From the NCBI GenBank assembly GCA_946480925.1, contig CAMLLU010000024.1, positions 1 through 64,000 of the forward strand: DNA of 64,000 nt, in the 5' to 3' direction. Positions 56,872 through 64,000 of the stretch are shown here, in pieces; position 1 is the first letter of the stretch, and every line of letters begins with the position of its first letter. This DNA comes from an uncultured Rivibacter sp. GTDB lineage: Bacteria > Pseudomonadota > Gammaproteobacteria > Burkholderiales > Burkholderiaceae. The notes beneath the pieces are model-generated. The model was not told the origin of the DNA and searched no databases. It saw only the letters and a program-made list of their open reading frames with translations. The translations under genes were made by a program, and so were the position numbers.

Positions 56872-57780
56872 TCAGTCTTCGAAACTGAAGCGCTTGGCGA
56901 CGGCCATGAGTGCCTGCTCGAGCAGCAGGCCGACGATGCCGATCACGAAGATGGCGATGATGATGTGGGCCACGTTGAGGTTGTTCCACTCGTCCCACAC
57001 CCAGAAGCCGATGCCCACGCCGCCGGTCAGCATCTCGGCGGCCACGATCACCAGCCACGCCGTTCCCACCGACAGGCGCACGCCGGTCAGCATGTACGGC
57101 AGCACCGCGGGGAACAGGATCTTCGTGATGACCTTCCATTCGCTGAGGTTCAGCACACGCGCGACGTTGAGGTAGTCCTGCGGCACACGCTGCACGCCCA
57201 CGGCGGTGTTGATGATCATCGGCCAGATGGAGCAGATGAAGATGGTCCAGATGGCTGCCGGGTTGGCGGACTTGAACACCATCAGGCCGATGGGCAGCCA
57301 GGCCAGCGGTGACACAGGGCGCAACAGGCTGATGAGCGGCGACGCCATGCTGTTGAGCACGGCGAAGCGGCCGATCATGAAGCCAGCCGGAATGCCCACC
57401 ACGGCTGCCAGGCCGAAGCCCAGGCCCACGCGCTGCAGCGAATTCAGCACGTTCCATCCAATGCCCTGGTCGTTCGGGCCGTTGCGATAGAACGGGTCGC
57501 CAAAGAGCTTGACGGCGGCATCGAAGGTGGCAGCCGGCGTGGGAAACCCGCTGGCACCGCTCATCGTGAGCAGCGCCCAGATGCCGATCAGCAAGGCCAG
57601 GCCGAAGACGGGCGGCAACACCTTGAGCGACACCGCTCGCCAGTCGACCGGCGTGCGCACCGGCTTGGGCTCTGCGGGCTTCACGTCGGCCGTTGCCGCA
57701 GTGCGTGGCGCCGCGGCGGACCGCGTGGGCGTCTCGGGCGTCGAAGACGCCGAGGGGTTGTGGAAAACAGCGCTCACCAT
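56872..57780 (-). CDS. nrtB: nitrate-type ABC transporter, permease
   Basis: 302 aa. An N-terminal cytoplasmic stretch of Ala/Pro-rich character, then about six membrane helices. The EAA-like loop is RVPQDYLNVARVLNLSEWKV followed by ILFPAVLPYMLTGVRLSVG, which contacts the ATPase. TSGASGFPTPAATFDAAVKL is characteristic of NrtB. AAGGAG before the ATG. 19 bp after nrtA. Confidence 0.9.
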   Translation of the reverse strand: MVSAVFHNPSASSTPETPTRSAAAPRTAATADVKPAEPKPVRTPVDWRAVSLKVLPPVFGLALLIGIWALLTMSGASGFPTPAATFDAAVKLFGDPFYRNGPNDQGIGWNVLNSLQRVGLGFGLAAVVGIPAGFMIGRFAVLNSMASPLISLLRPVSPLAWLPIGLMVFKSANPAAIWTIFICSIWPMIINTAVGVQRVPQDYLNVARVLNLSEWKVITKILFPAVLPYMLTGVRLSVGTAWLVIVAAEMLTGGVGIGFWVWDEWNNLNVAHIIIAIFVIGIVGLLLEQALMAVAKRFSFED

Positions 57781-57799
57781 GGCAGTGCTCCTTCTTGCG

Positions 57800-59056
57800 T
57801 CAAGCCTTGACCTTGAAGCTGTCGGCGTACTTGGCTGGGTCCTTGCCGTCCCACACTGTGCCGTCGACCAGCTTGCTGCTGCGCAGCGTTTCCTTCGGGA
57901 CGTTCACCTTCGCCAAGGCGGCACCCTGCTTGTAGAGCTCGATCTGGTTGACCTGCTTGGCCACGCCGAGATAGTCCGGGTGTTCTTTCAGCAGGCCCCA
58001 GCGCTTGTGCTGCGTGAGGAACCACATGCCGTCGGACAGGTACGGGAAGTTCACCGAGCCGTCGCTGAAGAACTTCATGTGGTTCGGGTCGTCCCAGGTC
58101 TTGCCCAGGCCGTTCTGGTAGCGGCCCAGGATGCGCTGGTTGATCACGTCCACGCTGGTGTTGACGTAGGCCTTGTCGGCCACCGTCTCGGCCATCTTCA
58201 GCTTGTTCTGCAGGCCGGCGTCGATCCACTTGCTCGCCTCGAGGATGGCCGCCACCACCGCGCGCGCCGTGTTGGGGTACTTCTTCACGAAGTCGGCCGT
58301 GGTGCCGAGCGCTTTTTCGGGGTGGTCGCGCCAGATGTCCTGCGTGGTGACGGCGGTGATGCCGATGCCGTCGGCAATGGCGCGGTGGCCCCAGGGCTCG
58401 CCGACGCAATACCCGTCCATGTTGCCCACGCGCATGTTGGCCACCATCTGCGGCGGCGGCACCGTGATGACCTTGGCGTCCTTCATCGGGTTGATGCCGT
58501 AGGTCGCCAGCCAGTAGTACAGCCACATCGCGTGGGTGCCGGTCGGGAAGGTCTGCGCGAAGGTGTAGTCGCGCTTGTCGGCGGTCATCAGCCTGGCGAG
58601 GCTGGGGCCGTCCACCGCGCCCTTGTCGGCCAGCTTCTTCGACAGCGTGATGGCCTGGCCGTTGTGGTTGAGGTTCATCAGCACGGCCATGTCCTTCTTG
58701 GGGCCGCCCACGCCGAGGTGCACGCCGTAGATCAGGCCCCACAGCACGTGCGCCATGTCGAGCTCGCCGTTGACGAGCTTGTCGCGCACGCCGGCCCACG
58801 AGGCCTCTTTCGTGGGAACGATCTTGATGCCGTACTTCTTGTCGATGCCCAGCACCGAGGCCATCACCACCGACGCGCAATCGGTCAGTGGAATGAAGCC
58901 GATCCTGACTTCTTCCTTTTCGGGCTTGTCGGAGCCTGCGGCCCAGACGGCGGTGTGCAAGCCCGGCACCACGCTGGTGGCGCCGACGGCGGCGGTGGCT
59001 TTGATCAATTTGCGGCGTCCCATGTTGGCCTTCGGTTTGAACTCGGTCGTGGACAT
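57800..59056 (-). CDS. nrtA: nitrate-type ABC transporter, substrate-binding protein
   Basis: 418 aa. Twin-arginine-type export signal (GRRKLIKATAAVGATSVVPG; R-R-K), then the NrtA/CmpA/SsuA-like fold: EEVRIGFIPLTDCASVVMAS, KEASWAGVRDKLVNGELDMA, HVLWGLIYGVHLGVGGPKKD, NMDGYCVGEPWGHRAIADG. GYCVGEPW is typical of nitrate binders. ATG 59056 starts MSTTEFKPKANMG. The leader 59057-59279 carries an antitermination element, so the operon should be controlled by NasT. Confidence 0.9.
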   Translation of the reverse strand: MSTTEFKPKANMGRRKLIKATAAVGATSVVPGLHTAVWAAGSDKPEKEEVRIGFIPLTDCASVVMASVLGIDKKYGIKIVPTKEASWAGVRDKLVNGELDMAHVLWGLIYGVHLGVGGPKKDMAVLMNLNHNGQAITLSKKLADKGAVDGPSLARLMTADKRDYTFAQTFPTGTHAMWLYYWLATYGINPMKDAKVITVPPPQMVANMRVGNMDGYCVGEPWGHRAIADGIGITAVTTQDIWRDHPEKALGTTADFVKKYPNTARAVVAAILEASKWIDAGLQNKLKMAETVADKAYVNTSVDVINQRILGRYQNGLGKTWDDPNHMKFFSDGSVNFPYLSDGMWFLTQHKRWGLLKEHPDYLGVAKQVNQIELYKQGAALAKVNVPKETLRSSKLVDGTVWDGKDPAKYADSFKVKA

Positions 59057-59091
59057 CTCTCTCGCTCTCCAGTAGCACCCGTGAACCAATG

Positions 59092-59144
59092 AAAAACGGC
59101 GTCGTCGCTCCAGCTGCAAGACGCAGCAGGGCGAAGACGCCGTT
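59092..59144 (-). terminator. leader terminator of the nrt operon
   Basis: On the minus strand AACGGCGTC (59144-59136) pairs with GACGCCGTT (59103-59095) and is followed by TTTTT (59096-59092). The apical part can fold further (CTGC...GCAG). It lies 36 bp before nrtA and just after two hexaloop hairpins, so it is the expected regulated terminator. Confidence 0.8.
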
Positions 59145-59153
59145 GTCGAAGAA

Positions 59154-59197
59154 CCGCCAACCTTGGCGGCTCTTGGGGTGGGATCGCCGTTGATCCC
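59154..59197 (-). promoter_or_regulatory. ANTAR (NasT) RNA target: two hexaloop hairpins
   Basis: In the nrtA leader, read on the minus strand: P1 is GGGATC-AACGGC-GATCCC (59197-59180) and P2 is CCGCC-AAGGTT-GGCGG (59169-59154), separated by 10 nt. Both loops are six nucleotides with A at position 1 and G at position 4, the rule known for ANTAR-domain antiterminators (NasR, EutV, NasT). The terminator follows 9 nt later. Binding of NasT should prevent termination when nitrate or nitrite is present. Confidence 0.85.
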
Positions 59198-59279
59198 TGG
59201 GGCTCAGTTCAGCAAGAGGTGTGCCACCAGCGCGGACGCCACAACGCACAAAGACCGTGCACGTTGCGCACGAAGCGCA

Positions 59280-59912
59280 TCAACTCAGCACATCGGCCAC
59301 GTCGAGCACACGCTGCGCCACCTCGGCCAGCCTCAGCCCGCGGTCCATCGCGGTCTTGCGCAGGCGCGCATAGGCCTCTTCCTCGGTCAGGCCGTTGCGG
59401 GTCATCAAGAGGCCCTTGGCGCGGTCGATCACCTTGCGCTCCGAAAGCTGCGTGCGCGCATCGGCGAGCTCGCGGCGCATCGTCTCTTCGTGCTGGAAGC
59501 GCGCCATCGCCACTTCGAGCACGGGCTTCACACGGTCGGACGCGAGGCCCGCCACCACGTAGGCCGTCACGCCAGCGGCGATGGCGTCCTTCACGTGGCT
59601 GGTGTCATCGTCGTCGGTGAAAAGCACGATGGGGCGGCGCGCCTCGCGTGTGGCCATCACCACGTGCTCCAGCGTGTCGCGCGCCTGGCTCTCGGCGTCC
59701 ACGATGATCATGTCCGGCTGGATCTGCGAAATGCGGTCCGGCAGGAAGGTGTCGACGGGCAGCACGGCCACGATGTTGTAGCCGTTTTCGAGCAAGCCGA
59801 TGCGCAGGCTGCGCGAGCGCTCCGCCTCCCACCAGGCTTGCGTGTCCGAAGGGTCGGGCGCGAGCGAATCTGGTGCAACGATGACGATGCGCAGGGCATG
59901 GACCGGGCTCAT
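59280..59912 (-). CDS. nasT: NasT-type ANTAR response regulator / antiterminator
   Basis: 210 aa. Receiver-like domain (VHALRIVIVAPDS ... QPDMIIVDAESQARDTLEHV with the Asp position kept; RRPIVLFTDDDD) and a C-terminal ANTAR RNA-binding domain (about 140-205: RTQLSERKVIDRAKGLLMTR then GLTEEEAYARLRKTAMDRG). Compared with usual NasT there are about 15 extra residues after the first strand (PDPSDTQAWWEAERSRS). It directly precedes the nrt leader it is predicted to act on. No NasS sensor gene is in the window. Confidence 0.9.
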   Translation of the reverse strand: MSPVHALRIVIVAPDSLAPDPSDTQAWWEAERSRSLRIGLLENGYNIVAVLPVDTFLPDRISQIQPDMIIVDAESQARDTLEHVVMATREARRPIVLFTDDDDTSHVKDAIAAGVTAYVVAGLASDRVKPVLEVAMARFQHEETMRRELADARTQLSERKVIDRAKGLLMTRNGLTEEEAYARLRKTAMDRGLRLAEVAQRVLDVADVLS

Positions 59913-59965
59913 GGGCATGGCGCAGCAACATCTGCGCCAATGCAGTGAAACGTGTGCAGAAATGC

Positions 59966-59990
59966 ACAAGGGCCCGCGCGGGGCCCTTGT
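59966..59990. terminator. hairpin between nasT and the upstream small gene
   Basis: ACAAGGGCCC (59966-59975), loop GCGCG, GGGCCCTTGT (59981-59990). It lies 36 bp past the stop of the 93-residue gene on the minus strand; T-tract weak, so efficiency uncertain. It sits upstream of nasT and isolates it. Confidence 0.6.
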
Positions 59991-60026
59991 TCGCTATTGG
60001 TGCAACGCCGCGCGGCGTCGCGTCGT

Positions 60027-60308
60027 TCAGCCCAAGTCTGCGCTGTCGCGGGCCCGGCGGATCCAGCCCAGCGGCATGAGGCTGCCGAACAGCGACTCAG
60101 GCTCCGGCATGCCCCGCTCGGACAATACTCCGCACTCGAGCAGCAGTTCGACGAATTCCTTCACGGCGGCGCGCGCCAGCCCGCTGGCCTGCATGAGTTG
60201 AGCGACGGAAGCATGCCGCTGTGACATCTCGTGCAGCATGCGCCGATAAGCGGTGCGGTGATAGGCGGCTGGCAACTCAGGCCAGCCCAAGAGTTTGTAC
60301 TCTTTCAT
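60027..60308 (-). CDS. conserved-looking small protein, function unknown
   Basis: 93 aa: EYKLLGWPELPAAYHRTAYR then RMLHEMSQRHASVAQLMQAS. The middle (SVAQLMQASGLARAAVKEFVELLLE) reads like a winged-helix or HTH element, ending GWIRRARDSADLG. No family name recognised. GGAG lies 4 nt before ATG 60308. Divergent from tsaD. From 60309 to 60516 I see no gene, only the two promoters' space. Confidence 0.7.
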   Translation of the reverse strand: MKEYKLLGWPELPAAYHRTAYRRMLHEMSQRHASVAQLMQASGLARAAVKEFVELLLECGVLSERGMPEPESLFGSLMPLGWIRRARDSADLG

Positions 60309-60516
60309 AGCTCCAACGACTTGGTTTGTTGTTGGGAGGCTCGCTGGCCATTTTTCCCATTTCTGCCGGCAGGGTAGTGGGACTTTGTGACAAGTGGAAG
60401 AGGCTGTAGCGCGGTTTTCGGGTATTCCCCAACACTTGCGTCGCAACAAACATGCAAACCACGCACACCGACCGTCCCATAGGGGGCGACGACACCGCTG
60501 GCTACACTCCCAGCCC

Positions 60517-61548
60517 ATGTTTGTGCTCGGCATCGAATCCTCTTGCGACGAAACCGGTGTAGCGCTGGTCGAGGCCGGCGAGCAGCCGGTGCCCCGCCTG
60601 CTCACACATGCCTTGCATAGCCAGATCGACATGCACCAGGCCTATGGCGGCGTGGTGCCCGAGCTGGCATCGCGCGACCACATTCGCCGCGTGCTGCCGC
60701 TGGCGCGCGAAGTGTTGAAGTCGGCGAGGCTGGAGCTCTCAGCCGTCGATCTGGTGGCTTACACGCGTGGGCCGGGGCTGGCCGGCGCATTGCTGGTAGG
60801 CGCCGGCGTGGCCTGCGCGCTGGCCGCAGCGCTGGACCGGCCGGTGCTGGGTGTTCACCACCTCGAAGGGCATTTGCTGTCGCCATTTCTGTCTGCCGAT
60901 CCGCCGGAGTTTCCCTTCGTGGCGCTACTGGTCTCCGGTGGCCACACGCAGCTCATGCGTGTGGACGGCGTGGGTGACTATGAGCTGCTCGGCGAGACCA
61001 TCGACGACGCGGCAGGCGAGGCGTTCGACAAGTCCGCCAAGCTGCTGGGGCTTGGTTACCCAGGCGGGCCGGCCTTGGCACGGCTGGCTGAATTTGGCGA
61101 TGCGGCCGCGTTCGCATTGCCGAGGCCGCTGCTGCACAGCGGCAAGCTCGACTTTTCCTTCGCCGGGCTCAAGACCGCAGTGCGCGTGCAGCTCGGCAAG
61201 CTCGGGCCCAATGTCTGCGAGCAGTCGCGCGCCGACTTGGCTGCTGCCACGCAGGCGGCGATCGTCGACGTGCTGGCCGCGAAATCGCTGTCAGCGCTCA
61301 AGTCCACTGGCCTGAAGCGGCTGGTGGTAGCGGGGGGCGTGGGGGCCAACCGGCTATTGCGCGAACGGCTCAATGCCGAATGCAGCAAGCGTGGCGTGCG
61401 CGTGCACTACCCGGAGCTGCACTTGTGCACGGACAACGGCGCCATGATCGCGCTCGCGGCGGCCATGCGGCTCAAGGCCGGCCGGGCCGAAGCCCGGCGC
61501 GACTATGCCTTCGACGTGAAACCGCGCTGGGAATTGGGCGCTGCTTGA
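60517..61548 (+). CDS. tsaD: tRNA N6-adenosine threonylcarbamoyltransferase
   Basis: 343 aa; transfers threonylcarbamoyl to A37 of ANN-decoding tRNAs. Seen: [39 protein letters not shown], metal-binding [16 protein letters not shown] (H-x-x-x-H), VSGGHTQLM and [13 protein letters not shown]. Full length for the family. ATG 60517 gives the standard N-terminus. Confidence 0.96.
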   Translation: MFVLGIESSCDETGVALVEAGEQPVPRLLTHALHSQIDMHQAYGGVVPELASRDHIRRVLPLAREVLKSARLELSAVDLVAYTRGPGLAGALLVGAGVACALAAALDRPVLGVHHLEGHLLSPFLSADPPEFPFVALLVSGGHTQLMRVDGVGDYELLGETIDDAAGEAFDKSAKLLGLGYPGGPALARLAEFGDAAAFALPRPLLHSGKLDFSFAGLKTAVRVQLGKLGPNVCEQSRADLAAATQAAIVDVLAAKSLSALKSTGLKRLVVAGGVGANRLLRERLNAECSKRGVRVHYPELHLCTDNGAMIALAAAMRLKAGRAEARRDYAFDVKPRWELGAA

Positions 61549-61568
61549 GGCCGCGCCCAGGACTGAGC

Positions 61569-62030
61569 TCAGTTGACGGCGATACGGGTGGCGCCCGGTG
61601 CCACTTTCTTGGCCAGTGTGAGCGTCAGCACGCCGTTGTCCAGCTTGGCCTGCGAGGCAGCCTCGTCCACTTCGACCGGCAGCGTGAAACTGCGCGAGAA
61701 GTTGGTGGCGGAGCGCTCGCGATGGATCACGCGCTCACCTTCCTTCTTCTCGTGTGCGGACTGGGCCCTTGCCTCCAGCGTCACCACACGGCCGTCGACG
61801 GAGATCTTCACGTCTTTCTTCGCAACGCCAGGCAGGTCCACCGTTACGGTGTAGCTGGTTTCGGTTTCGTTCAAGTCGAGCGCAGGCGCGCGCGCCGTCC
61901 GGGCGGCATCGGTGTGCATGCGCGAGCCCAACACGTTGGCTACGGTGTCATCGAACAGGCGATCGAGCGCGCTGTTCAGGTAGACGGCATGGCCATTGCG
62001 GGCGCGGCGGGCAGCGGGGATCAGAAACAT
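61569..62030 (-). CDS. Hsp20 family small heat-shock protein
   Basis: 153 aa. The alpha-crystallin domain covers about residues 45-145: YTVTVDLPGVAKKDVKISVD, RVIHRERSATNFSRSFTLP and AKLDNGVLTLTLAKK, ending with ATRIAVN. ATP-independent holdase preventing aggregation. The leader has TAGGAG 7 nt before the ATG. It is convergent with tsaD and divergent from the aminotransferase gene. Confidence 0.93.
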   Translation of the reverse strand: MFLIPAARRARNGHAVYLNSALDRLFDDTVANVLGSRMHTDAARTARAPALDLNETETSYTVTVDLPGVAKKDVKISVDGRVVTLEARAQSAHEKKEGERVIHRERSATNFSRSFTLPVEVDEAASQAKLDNGVLTLTLAKKVAPGATRIAVN

Positions 62031-62076
62031 GTCGGACTCCTAGAATCGGCGGGCGCTGCCACTCGCAGCCTCCCAT

Positions 62077-62103
62077 GCCGCTCGAATTGAGAGCGGCTTT
62101 TTT
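62077..62103 (+). terminator. orphan intrinsic terminator ahead of the aminotransferase gene
   Basis: GCCGCTC (62077-62083), loop GAATTGA, GAGCGGC (62091-62097), TTTTTT (62098-62103). On the plus strand no gene ends here: tsaD stops 530 bp earlier and hsp20 is antisense. It lies 32 bp before the aminotransferase ATG. Either an attenuator or the end of a short RNA. Confidence 0.8.
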
Positions 62104-62135
62104 CATTTCAAGAGTCGCACTGAGAAGGCTTGTCC

Positions 62136-63287
62136 ATGCGAGAACTGATTCAGCAACTGCCCGCCTCGAAGATCCGCGAAGTGGCCAATGCCGGCATCGG
62201 CCGCAGCGACGTGCTCGCGTTCTGGTTCGGCGAAAGCGATGAAGTCACGCCTGCGTTCATTCGTGAGGCAGCGGCCGCGTCGCTGATGCGCGGTGAAACC
62301 TTCTACTCGCACAACCTCGGTCTGCCGGAGTTGCGCGAGGCGCTGGCCGGCTACACGAGCAGCCTGCATCCGCGGGTCGATGCCGACCGGATTGCCGTCA
62401 CGTCGTCCGGTGTCAGTGCGTTGATGATCGCGATGCAGGCCCTGGTCGGTGCGGGTGACGAGGTGGTTGCCGTCGTGCCGGTGTGGCCCAACATCACGGC
62501 GCAGCCGACGATCCTGGGGGCGCAGGTGAAGCGGGTGTCGCTGCATCCGCAGGAAGGAGCATGGCGGCTTGATCTCGACGAGCTGATTTCGGCTGTGACC
62601 GAGCGTACTCGCGTACTGGTGGTGAACGCGCCCAACAACCCGACTGGCTGGTGTCTCAGTGCAGAAGAGCAGCGGGCCATCCTTGATCATTGCCGCCGTA
62701 CGGGAACCTGGATCCTGGCCGACGAGGTGTACGAGCGCCTCTATTACGCAAGAGATGGTCAGCCTGCACCTGCTTTTCTGGACGTGGCGCAGCCAGACGA
62801 CCGGCTGATCGTCGTGCACAGTTTCTCGAAGAGCTTTTTGATGACCGGTTGGCGGCTGGGTTGGATGGTGCTGCCGCACCGTTTGGTGGATGCCGTTGGC
62901 AAACTGATCGAGTTCAACACCTCATGTGCTCCCGTGTTCGTGCAGCGCGCAGGGCTCGCCGCGATGCAAGGGGCGCGTGAATTTGTGCCGGACTTGGTGC
63001 TGCGCCTCCAGGGCTGCCGCGACACGTTGCTGCCGCGGCTGCAGGCGTTGCCCGGTATCGAGGTGGCGGTGCCGGCGGGTGGCATGTACGCCTTCTTCCG
63101 CGTGGCGGGGCAGGGTGATTCGCTGGTATTTGCCAAGCGACTGGTCGCGGAATTCGGCCTGGGGCTGGCGCCCGGCGTGGCGTTCGGGCCGGAAGGCGAG
63201 GGCTGGCTGCGCTGGTGCTTCGCCTCGCGCGACCCGCAAAGGCTGGTCGAGGGCGTGCAGCGGCTGGAATGCGCTCTCGGTCTATAA
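62136..63287 (+). CDS. class I/II PLP-dependent aminotransferase
   Basis: 383 aa, fold-type [10 protein letters not shown] holds the conserved Asn, [13 protein letters not shown] the Asp/Tyr contacting [20 protein letters not shown] the PLP-binding Lys, and a late Arg ([11 protein letters not shown]) binds the substrate carboxylate. Substrate open (aspartate/alanine/aromatic type). GAGAAGG 8 nt upstream supports ATG 62136. Its stop codon lies inside the -10 box of rpsO. Confidence 0.9.
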   Translation: MRELIQQLPASKIREVANAGIGRSDVLAFWFGESDEVTPAFIREAAAASLMRGETFYSHNLGLPELREALAGYTSSLHPRVDADRIAVTSSGVSALMIAMQALVGAGDEVVAVVPVWPNITAQPTILGAQVKRVSLHPQEGAWRLDLDELISAVTERTRVLVVNAPNNPTGWCLSAEEQRAILDHCRRTGTWILADEVYERLYYARDGQPAPAFLDVAQPDDRLIVVHSFSKSFLMTGWRLGWMVLPHRLVDAVGKLIEFNTSCAPVFVQRAGLAAMQGAREFVPDLVLRLQGCRDTLLPRLQALPGIEVAVPAGGMYAFFRVAGQGDSLVFAKRLVAEFGLGLAPGVAFGPEGEGWLRWCFASRDPQRLVEGVQRLECALGL

Positions 63288-63288
63288 T
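63283..63288 (+). promoter_or_regulatory. -10 element of the rpsO promoter
   Basis: A perfect TATAAT. The TAA stop of the aminotransferase gene (63285-63287) is part of it. No good -35 hexamer is visible 16-18 bp upstream, so the promoter may use an extended or activated form. Confidence 0.6.
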
Positions 63289-63321
63289 CCGCAGCTTCCG
63301 CTCCGGCAAGGGGTGGAAACA

Positions 63322-63403
63322 GGCACGGTGCGGGTTGGTTTCACCCGTAACCGCAAGTGGAAACGAAACCGTGACGCGAGCGCTGCTTCTAGGCGACCGT
63401 GCC
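63322..63403 (+). promoter_or_regulatory. structured 5' leader of rpsO
   Basis: GGCACGGT (63322-63329) pairs perfectly with ACCGTGCC (63396-63403), enclosing an inner CGGGT/ACCCG stem (63331-63347) and a GAAACC (63365-63370) that can pair with either of two GGTTTCAC copies (one inside, one just 3'). Such a multi-branch leader fits autoregulation by S15, which binds structured RNA in several bacteria. Inference. Confidence 0.4.
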
Positions 63404-63432
63404 GGTTTCACGTATCAGGAAATCGACACATC

Positions 63433-63702
63433 ATGTCCGTCGCCGACATCAACACCGCCGAGATCATCAAAGCCAACGCCCGCGGCACCGCGGACACCGG
63501 CTCCCCCGAAGTGCAGGTCGCTCTGCTCACCGCACGCATCAACGAGCTGACCCCCCACTTCAAAGCCCACCTGAAAGACCACCATGGTCGCCGCGGTCTG
63601 CTCAAGATGGTGAGCCGCCGCCGCAAGCTGCTGGACTACCTGAAGGACAAGGACGCCGACCGCTACACCGCGCTGATCCAGAAACTGGGCCTGCGCAAGT
63701 AA
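63433..63702 (+). CDS. rpsO: 30S ribosomal protein S15
   Basis: 89 aa, the usual length. Conserved 16S-binding residues: [39 protein letters not shown] and [13 protein letters not shown]. Upstream of pnp, as in most proteobacteria. Confidence 0.97.
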   Translation: MSVADINTAEIIKANARGTADTGSPEVQVALLTARINELTPHFKAHLKDHHGRRGLLKMVSRRRKLLDYLKDKDADRYTALIQKLGLRK

Positions 63703-63720
63703 GGTCGTCGAGATGACGAA

Positions 63721-63766
63721 GAGCCTGTCTGGAGCGATCTGCGTCCAGCACAGGCTCTTTGTTTTT
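63721..63766 (+). terminator. intrinsic terminator of rpsO
   Basis: GAGCCTGT-CTGGA (63721-63733) pairs with TCCAG-(C)-ACAGGCTC (63744-63757, one bulge), followed by TTTGTTTTT. Strong; partial readthrough into pnp is typical of this operon. Confidence 0.9.
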
Positions 63767-63797
63767 GGAGCCGGACACGATGCGAGTGTGGCAGTGT

Positions 63798-63846
63798 CAT
63801 TCCAGCGCCGCTGAACGCGGCAGTTGCGCTGGAATGGCATACCGCT
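63798..63846 (+). promoter_or_regulatory. long hairpin in the pnp leader
   Basis: CATTCCAGCGC (63798-63808) pairs perfectly with GCGCTGGAATG (63836-63846); the loop can form GCCGC-TGAAC-GCGGC. In E. coli the pnp leader has a long stem cut by RNase III and used for PNPase autoregulation; position suggests the same job. Confidence 0.55.
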
Positions 63847-63934
63847 CAGGTGCCGGGCTCCAGGCCAAGTGCGCGGCCCAACGCGCGCGTTTCATTGCCA
63901 TGCGGCGAGCCCGCATGTGCCAACTGGAGACACC

Positions 63935-64000
63935 ATGAGCCTCTTCAACAAAGTCACCAAGACCTTCCAGTGGGGTCAGCACACCGTCACGATGGAAACC
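63935..64000 (+). CDS. pnp: polyribonucleotide nucleotidyltransferase, 5' end only
   Basis: The first 22 codons, cut by the window edge: [20 protein letters not shown] matches the PNPase N-terminus. GGAGA lies 5 nt before the ATG. Exoribonuclease of the RNA degradosome; rpsO-pnp order supports it. Confidence 0.92.
   Translation, partial: MSLFNKVTKTFQWGQHTVTMET

Overview
The window is GC-rich (roughly two thirds G+C by eye), gene-dense chromosomal DNA. The gene content points to a betaproteobacterium of the order Burkholderiales, probably the Rubrivivax/Leptothrix/Rhizobacter side: a small Trp-rich TIGR04438-type protein, phasin-like proteins, a NasT-controlled nitrate transporter, and short intergenic repeats of the CCCCC-n-GGGGG type. 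This assignment rests on recognised families and style only; no database search was possible.

Layout. 0.2-1.3 kb: end of a haem-copper oxidase operon (subunits III and IV). 1.3-8 kb: minus-strand genes for a FAD oxidoreductase, a chemotaxis receptor, two tandem phasin-like proteins and a ridA-dsbB-pabBC operon. 8.2-12.7 kb: comEC, then a VOC protein and a PLP-dependent dehydratase divergent from an Lrp-type regulator. 12.7-13 kb: a small damaged AraC-type gene.

13.3-23.8 kb is the most distinctive region. It is a plus-strand run of transglutaminase-like, circularly permuted ATP-grasp, alpha-E and DUF2126 (putative amidoligase) genes: TG-DUF2126, ATP-grasp/alpha-E fusion, TG, ATP-grasp, a broken alpha-E copy, alpha-E, TG. 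These families are predicted to make or trim peptide/isopeptide bonds on an unknown substrate. After hemolysin III and mltB comes a second transglutaminase locus, MoxR-DUF58-TgpA (25.6-29.8 kb).

29.8-41 kb: HDAC-like hydrolase, MscS channel, a secreted LPMO-CBM5-GH18 chitinase, a hybrid histidine kinase paired with a periplasmic binding protein, an SGNH hydrolase and a TonB-dependent receptor. 41-45.3 kb: an orphan minus-strand operon of a ThDP enzyme, an SDR and two citrate-synthase-fold proteins with degraded catalytic residues.

45.7-56 kb: central metabolism and envelope genes (class I fumarase, nhaA, YqhA-like protein, acs, cytochrome c, ilvD with divergent LysR gene, lgt). 56-60 kb: nasT and nrtA-nrtB-nrtD, whose leader shows two hexaloop hairpins followed by an intrinsic terminator, as expected for ANTAR antitermination. 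60-64 kb: tsaD, hsp20, an aminotransferase, rpsO and the first 22 codons of pnp.

No tRNA, rRNA, CRISPR array, transposase or phage gene was recognised. Many long reading frames lie antisense to real genes and are artefacts of the GC-rich codon pattern.
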